Positions 1-6,487 of a DNA stretch of 64,000 nucleotides are shown here, one piece after another. Origin of the DNA: Exiguobacterium sp. s122. GTDB taxonomy: Bacteria > Bacillota > Bacilli > Exiguobacteriales > Exiguobacteriaceae. Numbering within the stretch: the stretch's first letter is position 1; each line of letters begins with the position of its first letter. Location: NCBI RefSeq assembly GCF_018618475.1, contig NZ_JACSMD010000001.1, positions 1,984,001 to 2,048,000 on the forward strand, read 5' to 3'. Below the pieces are notes generated by a model. It was not told the origin of the DNA. It was given only the letters and a program-made list of their open reading frames with translations, and did no database searches. Made by a program: the position numbers and the translations under genes.

Positions 1-1
1 A

Positions 2-589
2 GTCCCGACACGCGATACGGTCGAACCGTCCGTCTCGGCATTCGTCATGATGGTCGGGTTGAATAAACGCTTGAACCTCGCCCACCACAACGTCTACTTC
101 TCTGACGACTATGAGGCCGAGTTCCGGGCGTTGTTCGACGAAGAGCGTTATGCGGACGAGCCGACGATTTACATCTCAAACTCGTCCCATACGGATCCTG
201 CAATGGGTGAGACCGGGGACAACTTGTTCATCCTCGTCAACGCCCCGGCCCATTTGACCGACATTGATGCTGAAACGTATGAACATTTGATCCGTCGCCG
301 ACTCCGTAAATTCGGAGTCGAGTGGGACGACGCCGACGTCGTCTATCACCATCGCGTCACCCCGCACGATTTGACGCGTGACTTTTATGCGTATTACGGC
401 GCTTTATATGGCACATCCGCTAACTCGAAGAAAGGTGCTTTCTTCCGCCCGTCAGCCCGATCAGAAGACGTCTCCAACATTTGGTTTGCGGGCGGGTCGA
501 CCCATCCGGGCGGTGGCAGTCCGATGGTCACGCTTTCAGGACAGCTAGCCGCTCGGTCGATGTTAGAGGACATACCTCTGACAATTTGA
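2..589 (+). CDS. crtP: CrtP/CrtN-family carotenoid oxidase/desaturase, C-terminal part
   Basis: This is a 3' fragment; the reading frame is open from base 2 and stops at TGA 587-589. The product is an FAD-dependent amine-oxidase-fold enzyme of the CrtI/CrtN/CrtP family. The C-terminal FAD-binding signature reads AGGSTHPGGGSPMVTLSGQ, and the earlier LAHHNVYFSDDY and EPTIYISNSSHTDP segments resemble staphylococcal CrtP (4,4'-diaponeurosporene oxidase, which oxidises the terminal methyl group) more than CrtN. It would act at the membrane on a C30 carotene made by the convergent crtM/crtN genes. No terminator follows the stop; the next one in this direction is at 944-977. Oxidase rather than desaturase activity is inferred from motif likeness only. 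Confidence 0.8.
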   Translation, partial: VPTRDTVEPSVSAFVMMVGLNKRLNLAHHNVYFSDDYEAEFRALFDEERYADEPTIYISNSSHTDPAMGETGDNLFILVNAPAHLTDIDAETYEHLIRRRLRKFGVEWDDADVVYHHRVTPHDLTRDFYAYYGALYGTSANSKKGAFFRPSARSEDVSNIWFAGGSTHPGGGSPMVTLSGQLAARSMLEDIPLTI

Positions 590-616
590 ACATTTTGTGA
601 ACAGAAGATTCGACAC

Positions 617-645
617 TTGTCGACAAGTCTGAGACGTGATAATAT
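617..645 (+). promoter_or_regulatory. Putative promoter of the C-rich hairpin RNA
   Basis: The -35 is TTGTCG (617-622) and the -10 is TAATAT (640-645), separated by 17 bp. Transcription would begin near 652. A perfect 14-bp palindrome, ACTTGTCGACAAGT (615-628), covers the -35 and could be an operator. The fit to sigma-A is good but untested. Confidence 0.5.
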
Positions 646-651
646 CATATT

Positions 652-977
652 CGAGTTCAAGCAGTATTGTAACGTTTGTTACACCTGTAGCGATCGAATG
701 GCTTCCCCGAGCCAATCGCGTTTTGAACTTGTCACACCCGAGAAAAATGATGAGCGAGTTTCCCCACTCGTATGCCGTAGCTGGATCAGCATGCATCTGA
801 TGTTCCCCCTTAGTCCATCAAGCATCCTGTTTCAGCGAAGATGCCCCATCGTTTCATTCCCCATGAGACGAGGCACATCTTTAGGCGTTCATCACAAGCC
901 GATTCGTTCGTTTCCCCGACGAACGAATCACATAACGCTTACACCACTTTTGGTCCCCCGCCAAAAGTGGTTTTTTT
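652..977 (+). ncRNA. Candidate multi-hairpin small RNA with C-rich loops
   Basis: The 420-base gene-free stretch 590-1009 holds a run of hairpins ending in a strong terminator. Visible stems: TGTAAC/GTTACA (668-683); GCGAT-bulge-TGGCT with AGCCA-ATCGC, loop TCCCCG (690-719); CGAGT/ACTCG, loop TTCCCC (755-770); TGATG/CATCA with TTCCCCC in the loop (798-820); an 8-bp stem, loop TCCCC (850-870); an 11-bp perfect stem, loop TTCCCCG (901-929); and a 10-bp terminator stem, loop TCCCCCG, then seven T (944-977). Repeating the same C-rich loop on unrelated stems suggests selection on the loops. Known Firmicutes RNAs with C-rich loops (staphylococcal Rsa RNAs, Listeria LhrC) bind Shine-Dalgarno regions; the same role here is inference. 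Frames crossing the region show no protein-like sequence. It could instead be a long 3' UTR of the crtP-type gene. Confidence 0.6.
944..977 (+). terminator. Intrinsic terminator of the RNA / crtP-type unit
   Basis: A 10-bp stem, CCACTTTTGG with CCAAAAGTGG, encloses the loop TCCCCCG and is followed by T7 (971-977). The T run is on the plus strand only. Confidence 0.9.
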
Positions 978-983
978 ATGCGC

Positions 984-1010
984 AAAAAAACGACCGCTTC
1001 CGCGGCCGTT
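984..1010 (-). terminator. Terminator after crtM
   Basis: Read on the minus strand, ACGGCCGC and GCGGTCGT pair around GGAA and are followed by a T run (complement of A 984-990). It lies directly behind the crtM stop codon. Confidence 0.85.
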
Positions 1011-1849
1011 CACAATCGTGCTAATAGTTTTCCCTTTTGGAACGTCGAGACGTAGGCTCGCTTCGTGAACACGTCATATGCGTTCCCCCGCGCCGCGTCC
1101 AAAATGCCTTCATAGAGAAGGGCCGCCGCCTGTACTGGCTTCCGGCTCGCCGGTGGGTAGAGGTGATGGGGTTCGCGCGCCCGGGTATACAAGAATTCAG
1201 CTCGACGGGCGAGCGTCTCCCAGACATCCTTGAACGCAGGGGTCACTTGTCGTGCGAACAAGTCCGCCTCCGATACACCGAACTCAGCGAGTAGCGTTTG
1301 CGGGAGATAAATCCGGTCCCGGTTCAAGTCTTCGCCGACGTCACGCAAGATGTTCGTCAACTGCATGGCGATGCCAAGGTCGATTGCTCCTTGCTTAAGG
1401 GTCGCCTTCTCCGACGCATCCGGCTCTGGTACGAGAATCGGCAAGAGCATCAAACCGACCGTGCTCGCAGCATAATAGCTATACTGTTCCGTTTCTTCAA
1501 GCGTCGCATACCGCGACTTATGTAAATCCCACTTCATCCCTTCGGCCAACTCAAAGAAAGGCGCGACATCCATGTCGTAGCGATTCCATACATCTCGAAG
1601 CGCGACCCAAAGCGCCCCTTCGACGTATTCGTTTGCCAAAAAGCGATTAAAATCATGCAAAAATTCCGTCAGGCTCGCTTCAGGCCGGTCGGATTCATCG
1701 ACGGCATCGTCAAGCAGACGGCAAAACGTGTAGACTGCCATCACCGCCTGACGGTCCGGTTTGGAGAGCAGAGAGAAGGCCCGATAAAATGTCAACGAGC
1801 CTTTCTTCATGATTTCCTCACATTGACGATACGCTTCTTGTGTCGTCAT
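1010..1849 (-). CDS. crtM: Squalene/phytoene synthase family, dehydrosqualene synthase CrtM
   Basis: The 279-residue product belongs to the trans-isoprenyl head-to-head synthase family. It would condense two farnesyl diphosphates to 4,4'-diapophytoene (C30), the first carotenoid step. Both Mg-diphosphate-binding aspartate motifs are visible: LLDDAVDE near residue 45 and NILRDVGEDL near residue 165. The start ATG has GGAGG six bases upstream and lies inside the 3' end of crtN (32-base overlap), so translation is probably coupled. It is the last gene of the minus-strand crt unit. C30 rather than C40 specificity is inferred from the CrtN/CrtP-type neighbours, not from the synthase sequence alone. 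Confidence 0.9.
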   Translation of the reverse strand: MTTQEAYRQCEEIMKKGSLTFYRAFSLLSKPDRQAVMAVYTFCRLLDDAVDESDRPEASLTEFLHDFNRFLANEYVEGALWVALRDVWNRYDMDVAPFFELAEGMKWDLHKSRYATLEETEQYSYYAASTVGLMLLPILVPEPDASEKATLKQGAIDLGIAMQLTNILRDVGEDLNRDRIYLPQTLLAEFGVSEADLFARQVTPAFKDVWETLARRAEFLYTRAREPHHLYPPASRKPVQAAALLYEGILDAARGNAYDVFTKRAYVSTFQKGKLLARL

Positions 1850-3293
1850 AGAATGCCTCCATTTCTTCTTCCATTCTTTTCACGAGTAGCTCGGACCCAA
1901 TCATGACAATTGGTACACCCCCACACGGGTGTACCGAGGCACCGACAGCAAAGAGCCTCTCGATGTGCGCATATGGCCGGGCTTGCGGCTTGAATGCTGC
2001 CGATTGCGATAGTTTTGGTGCGATGCCGAAACTGCCGCCTTCAAAGAGACCGAATCGCTCCGCGTCCATCGGTGTCCGAAGTTTCATCTCGGTGACACGC
2101 TCACTGAAGCCCGGTACGAGCGTCTCAAGCCGGCTGACGAGGTGATCGATCGTCCCGTTTGTCTCGAAATCAGAGCGCTCGAGCTTTCGCGGGACGGGAA
2201 CGAGAACGTAGAGCACACTCGTGCCTTCTGGTGCGAGCGTCGGGTCGATTTGAGACGGGTTGAACGTATACATCGCTGGGTACTCGCTCAGTTTACCATC
2301 TTCAAAGATGGTTCGCATCGATCCCGCAAAATCGTTCGGTAAGTCGAATTGATGTACCGGCAAATCAAGCTCACCGTTAACCGTGAAATACAACAGGAGC
2401 GTCGCGCTCGATGGTTCGTACGTTTTCGGTTTGACGCCATCGATGAGCCGTTCCATAAGCGGGAAATCCCCGTTCACGACGACCGCATCGTGTGAGTCGA
2501 TGACGCCGTCAACGACGACCGCGTTCGCCCGCCCCTCTTCCACGCAGACACGCTCGACGTTTGCGTTCAAGTTGAACTGCACACCACGACGTCGTAGCTC
2601 TTGTTCTAGTTTCGTCGCGAGCGAGAAATATCCTCCTTTGACGTACCAGACCCCTTCCTCTTGTTCACGATACGGGATAAGTCCGTAAAGTGAAGGGGTG
2701 GCATACGGGTTTCCCCCGATATAGAGTGTCTGTAAGCTATACGCGACGCGTAGACGCTCATCTTTGAAGAAGCGTTTCATGTTCTCATGTGCCGTCTCAT
2801 ACGCTTTTAGACGCATGAGTAGCATCAACAATCTCGGTTCAAACAAATCCGATTTCGCTTTATAGCCTCGGTCCAAAAACGAATCAAAGCCGATTTGATA
2901 TTCGTTACGCTTTTGTGCCATATATCGCCGGAACGCGTCGCCTTCCCCGAACATCCGCTCCACTTCTTCCGCTTGCCGTTCGATGTCGCGGTATTTATAG
3001 AACGTCGTCCCGTCCTCATAGCGGAGTCGATAGAGTGGGTCAATTTCAAGGAGCTCGACCGCCGCATCCGGAAGCCCCGCCTCTTTCAATTGTTGCTTCA
3101 ATTTCGAAGGCAACAACACGATCGTCGGTCCTTCATCGACGCGGGCGCCATTGTCAAACTCGACATAGTTGAGTCGGCCTCCGACGCGCGCTTCTTTTTC
3201 ATAAATCGTGACCTGTAAGGATGGATATTTATGCGTCAATAAAAGCGCCGCATATAACGAGCCGATTCCGGCCCCGACAAATCCAATCTTCAT
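1818..3293 (-). CDS. crtN: 4,4'-diapophytoene desaturase-like CrtN
   Basis: This is a 491-residue FAD-dependent carotene desaturase. The N-terminal dinucleotide fold reads GFVGAGIGSLYAALLL, the FAD-ribose part is YEKEARVGGRL, and the C-terminal FAD signature is VGASVHPCGGVPIVM. The segment LQTLYIGGNPYATPSLYGL closely resembles staphylococcal CrtN, so among the three paralogues here it is the best candidate for dehydrogenating diapophytoene. It overlaps the upstream paralogue by an ATGA junction (3290-3293) and the downstream crtM by 32 bases, forming one operon with both. The number of desaturation steps cannot be read from sequence. Confidence 0.83.
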   Translation of the reverse strand: MKIGFVGAGIGSLYAALLLTHKYPSLQVTIYEKEARVGGRLNYVEFDNGARVDEGPTIVLLPSKLKQQLKEAGLPDAAVELLEIDPLYRLRYEDGTTFYKYRDIERQAEEVERMFGEGDAFRRYMAQKRNEYQIGFDSFLDRGYKAKSDLFEPRLLMLLMRLKAYETAHENMKRFFKDERLRVAYSLQTLYIGGNPYATPSLYGLIPYREQEEGVWYVKGGYFSLATKLEQELRRRGVQFNLNANVERVCVEEGRANAVVVDGVIDSHDAVVVNGDFPLMERLIDGVKPKTYEPSSATLLLYFTVNGELDLPVHQFDLPNDFAGSMRTIFEDGKLSEYPAMYTFNPSQIDPTLAPEGTSVLYVLVPVPRKLERSDFETNGTIDHLVSRLETLVPGFSERVTEMKLRTPMDAERFGLFEGGSFGIAPKLSQSAAFKPQARPYAHIERLFAVGASVHPCGGVPIVMIGSELLVKRMEEEMEAFYDDTRSVSSM

Positions 3294-4780
3294 TGGCCGA
3301 CACCTGCCCGGTCACGAAGCAAATCGGCCGTGATACGCGCCGACTCAAAGATGGTCGGCAATCCGCTTCCAGGATGTGTCCCGCCACCGACGAGCCAGAC
3401 GTGGTCGAGTTCTTCAAATTGATTGTGCGGACGGAAGTACATCATCTGCGACAAGTTATGTCCAAGATTGAACGTCGCCCCTTCATATACGCCGAACGCT
3501 TCCCAGTCTTTCGGGGTGAGCGCTTGTTTCACTTCGATGTGGTCTCGAATACCTGTATACGGGGAGCGGTTCTCGAGCGCGTCCAGTACTTGTTCAGTCA
3601 TCTTCGCCTCGAGCGTTTCCCACGGTAAGTTCGATAAGTTGTTCGGCACCGGCACGAGCACGTATAGCGACGATTTGCCGGCTGGTGCGAGCGTTGCATC
3701 GATCTTCGAGGCGTTCTGAACATAGAAAGAGAAATCATCGCTCAATTTCAAGTCTTGGGTCATCTCTTTAACGTTTCGCTCGTAGTCGTCGGCGAAGTGA
3801 ATCGTATGGTGGCCGACGTCATATAAGCGGTCGAGTCCGAGATAGAGCATGAACGTCGAGCAGGAGTACCGTTTCTTCTGCAACTGTTTCGGGCTCCAGC
3901 GCGACAACGTGCCAGCTGGGACGAGTGACGTCATCGCATGGGCGAAATCGGCCCCGATAATCACTTCATCAAAGGCATAATGGACGTTGTTCGCGACGAG
4001 TCCGTTCACGCGCTTCCCGTCAAGCAGTAACCGATCGACCCCTTCACCGAGACGGATCGATCCGCCTTCTTCTTCGATGACGCGCGCCATCGCCGTGCAC
4101 AATTGATTCACGCCACCAATTGGGTGATGAACGCCGTATGCGTGTTCCATGTACGACAAAATCGAGAAGCCGCCCGGACAGTCCCAGGCCGACATGCCGA
4201 GGTATTTCGCTTGGAACGTGAAGGCGTATTTCAACTCTTCACTCGTAAAATATTCCGACAAGACGTCATAGAGCGACTTGCCAATCGAAAGGAAGGGTAA
4301 CGCCTTTAAAACGCGAAGCGAAACGTAATCAGTTAGCCGGTCGTGCGCCGTCTGAAGCACTGGCATTAACTTCGAGAGCTTGATGGCCTGCTCCGCCATG
4401 AACCGCTCATACCCTTCCCCGTTGCCTGGGAATTGTGCCTCAATCGCCTTGAACATCTCGTCGCGGTCCGTCGTCATCGACAGGACACGACGGCCCTGGT
4501 CGAAATATAAATCATACATCGGCTCGAGCCGTTTCATTTCGACGTAGTCGTGCAAGTTACGGCCCGTCTCCTCAAAGATTTCTTCTAAAATATAAGGCAT
4601 ATTCAAAAAAGTCGGGCCACGATCGAACGCGAACTCCCCGACTTGTAGACGTGACGTCCTACCCCCGACGAACGGTTGTTTTTCGAACACGGTAACGGAC
4701 ACACCACGGCTCGCCAAAAGCATGGCTGCGGCGAGGCCTCCTGGTCCGGCACCGATGACTGCAACTCTTTTTTCCGACAC
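3290..4780 (-). CDS. CrtI/CrtN-family carotenoid desaturase paralogue
   Basis: This 496-residue protein of the phytoene-desaturase family has an N-terminal VAVIGAGPGGLAAAMLL dinucleotide fold, VFEKQPFVGGRT, and a C-terminal VGGGTHPGSGLPTIFESA FAD signature. It is first in the minus-strand crt operon. GTG at 4780 is preferred because AGGGAG sits nine bases upstream; a TTG three codons earlier has no spacing from that site. Clusters with three such paralogues (CrtNa/Nb/Nc types) occur in C30-carotenoid Bacilli, where they split desaturation and terminal oxidation. Which step this one performs is uncertain, so no symbol is given. Confidence 0.82.
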   Translation of the reverse strand: MSEKRVAVIGAGPGGLAAAMLLASRGVSVTVFEKQPFVGGRTSRLQVGEFAFDRGPTFLNMPYILEEIFEETGRNLHDYVEMKRLEPMYDLYFDQGRRVLSMTTDRDEMFKAIEAQFPGNGEGYERFMAEQAIKLSKLMPVLQTAHDRLTDYVSLRVLKALPFLSIGKSLYDVLSEYFTSEELKYAFTFQAKYLGMSAWDCPGGFSILSYMEHAYGVHHPIGGVNQLCTAMARVIEEEGGSIRLGEGVDRLLLDGKRVNGLVANNVHYAFDEVIIGADFAHAMTSLVPAGTLSRWSPKQLQKKRYSCSTFMLYLGLDRLYDVGHHTIHFADDYERNVKEMTQDLKLSDDFSFYVQNASKIDATLAPAGKSSLYVLVPVPNNLSNLPWETLEAKMTEQVLDALENRSPYTGIRDHIEVKQALTPKDWEAFGVYEGATFNLGHNLSQMMYFRPHNQFEELDHVWLVGGGTHPGSGLPTIFESARITADLLRDRAGVGQ

Positions 4781-4824
4781 GTTGAACAACTCCCTATGTG
4801 AATAGTCTCTTATGCTTCTACTTC

Positions 4825-4853
4825 ATTATAGAAACGAGTCGAGACAAGTTCAA
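4825..4853 (-). promoter_or_regulatory. Promoter of the crt operon
   Basis: On the minus strand, TTGAAC (complement of 4848-4853) and TATAAT (complement of 4825-4830) are separated by 17 bp. This is a near-consensus sigma-A promoter about 45 bases ahead of the first crt gene. Confidence 0.75.
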
Positions 4854-4884
4854 ATCTGAATCGGCTCGCGGTGTGTAATGCTCA

Positions 4885-5886
4885 TCAGTCGCCACGTTCG
4901 GCGATGACGATATACCATGATCCTTCTGGGATGAATGGGATAAAGCGGATGTTTATGAACCCGCTCTGTTCCATTTGACGACGGAGGGCGCGAATCGTAG
5001 GGAGCGGATAGAGATTATCATGGAGTGTCATGAAGGCGTTGAACGCCGAGGCAAAGCGTGCGCCAAGTGGCGTCTCTGCGAGCGGTGTGACGAGGATGGC
5101 GACGCCTCGCTCATCTAGATTTTCAAGCATACGCCCAAGTAGCTTCGTCCGCTCGTCCGGCGAGAAGTAGTAGAGCATGTTGTTCATCATGACGGCATCG
5201 AATCGGTCATCGTGATCCCATTCCATGAAATCAGCCACTTCGTAACGAATCTCTCCTGTCTCGTCTTTCTCCCGCGCCTCTTCAATGACCTCTTCTTCTA
5301 AATCGATTCCCGTCAATCGCCAGTCCGGCTCAAGCTCGTGCAATTTACGCAAATACCCACCATGGCCACAACCGATGTCTAGCATCGTGTTCACGTCCGC
5401 TTGACGCAACAGTTGTTGGACGATCGGGAAGGCGACCGTCTCGACGAGCGTCGACGTCTGGGCGACGACTTGGCCGTGGGTGGCGCCGTCGAACGTCTTT
5501 TGTTTACCAGACTCTAAAAATTCAGGATACGCGATCAGTGCCGGAATATGGAGCTCCATCATCTCTTGAAGCATGAACCCGATGCTCCGTTCATCTTCAT
5601 GGGACAATTGATATTTCAAGCTACGTGTCGGGTAGTAACGCCACCCTTTTTTCTTCAAGTGACGAACCGCGACCCCAACTTCAAGCCAACGTTCGATTGC
5701 GAGTTTCGTCAATGGTTGCTTCAAACGAAGCGTCATCTCCGCGTAACTGGCCCCACCTTGAAGCGCATCAAATAAACCATACTTGTATCCAATATAACCA
5801 TGCCATAACGGCAGGAACGACTCGGTTTGCTTCATCCATCTTCGTGCATGGAGCACGCGCGACCATTCATTCATCTGTTGTTCCAT
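4885..5886 (-). CDS. Class I SAM-dependent methyltransferase
   Basis: The 333-residue product has an N-terminal helical, winged-helix-like region (about 1-110) followed by a Rossmann methyltransferase domain. Motif I is MLDIGCGHGGYL near residue 165, then TGIDLEEEVIEEA, and a motif IV-like DAVMMNNMLYYF. This layout resembles small-molecule O-/C-methyltransferases such as UbiE/COQ5-like or polyketide enzymes. It starts at ATG 5886 with GAGGTG upstream and lies 105 bases upstream of the crt operon on the same strand, but the crt promoter between them argues for separate control. A role in carotenoid tailoring is possible but not shown; the substrate is unknown. Confidence 0.75.
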   Translation of the reverse strand: MEQQMNEWSRVLHARRWMKQTESFLPLWHGYIGYKYGLFDALQGGASYAEMTLRLKQPLTKLAIERWLEVGVAVRHLKKKGWRYYPTRSLKYQLSHEDERSIGFMLQEMMELHIPALIAYPEFLESGKQKTFDGATHGQVVAQTSTLVETVAFPIVQQLLRQADVNTMLDIGCGHGGYLRKLHELEPDWRLTGIDLEEEVIEEAREKDETGEIRYEVADFMEWDHDDRFDAVMMNNMLYYFSPDERTKLLGRMLENLDERGVAILVTPLAETPLGARFASAFNAFMTLHDNLYPLPTIRALRRQMEQSGFINIRFIPFIPEGSWYIVIAERGD

Positions 5887-5950
5887 CGTTTCACCTCATC
5901 ATCGTAATCACTGATTTCTTTATTTTCCCCTAATAATTTACGGACAAACA

Positions 5951-5981
5951 AAAAATCCCACTTCAATGTGTGAAGTGGGAT
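5951..5981 (-). terminator. Terminator after yisL
   Basis: An 11-bp stem (5955-5965 with 5971-5981) encloses a 5-base loop. On the minus strand it runs into T residues (complement of A 5951-5954). Confidence 0.88.
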
Positions 5982-5986
5982 ATGAC

Positions 5987-6367
5987 TTAAATAAAGTTGC
6001 TGAAAAACGACTGGCCGTACGGAAGCGCATAGCCGATAAAGATGGTCACGAGCGCCAACACGGCGAAACCGCCGAGCATAGCACTAGCCGGCTTTTGCTT
6101 TTTGGTGCGGACGAGCGCCATCTCACCAAAGATGAGCGTCAAGAGACCGACCGTGATTTTGACGTGGTAGAACATGCCGCCACCGTTCAATTGTAAGTAC
6201 AAATAAAGTCCCGTTCCGAACGCGACGAGGAGCATGAGGCGAAACGCCATATGCGCAATTTTGCCGCTCTTGTTTCCATTTTTGTAGCCGATATAGGCGA
6301 CAGCAAACAAGACGAGTAGCAAAATCCAGCTCGTTACGTGCGTGTGTAGGAATGCAGTCAATGGCAT
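5987..6367 (-). CDS. yisL: YisL-family (DUF1516) small membrane protein
   Basis: This 126-residue protein has four predicted membrane helices: WILLLVLFAVAYIGY, MAFRLMLLVAFGTGLYLYL, VKITVGLLTLIFGEMALV and LGGFAVLALVTIFIGYAL. Size and pattern match the YisL/DUF1516 family of Bacilli, whose function is unknown. The start ATG at 6367 has AAGGGGG eight bases upstream. It is monocistronic, with a terminator directly behind it. Confidence 0.75.
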   Translation of the reverse strand: MPLTAFLHTHVTSWILLLVLFAVAYIGYKNGNKSGKIAHMAFRLMLLVAFGTGLYLYLQLNGGGMFYHVKITVGLLTLIFGEMALVRTKKQKPASAMLGGFAVLALVTIFIGYALPYGQSFFSNFI

Positions 6368-6444
6368 TCATTTATCCCCCTTTTCATCATATACAATCTT
6401 TATTGTACACGAATAAACCCGTGACCGGTCAAGCGCGAGCACAA

Positions 6445-6487
6445 AAAGAGAGGAATGGCCCGTTTCCACGGACCATCCCTCTTTTCA
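6445..6487 (-). terminator. Terminator after the sensor kinase gene
   Basis: On the minus strand GAAAAGAGGGATGG pairs imperfectly with CCATTCCTCTCTTTTT and ends in five T. A second copy of the GGTCC/GGGCC stem sits inside the loop. Confidence 0.65.

Noticed and set aside
640-980. CsrB/RsmZ-type RNA on the opposite strand with GGGGA loops
   Set aside because: The minus strand would offer GGA in loops, but it has no promoter or T-tract terminator in that direction, whereas the plus strand has both.
617-1024. Long plus-strand reading frame across the crtP-crtM intergenic region
   Set aside because: It runs through the hairpins and the T7 terminator, has unusual composition and no ribosome site; the region is better explained as an RNA.
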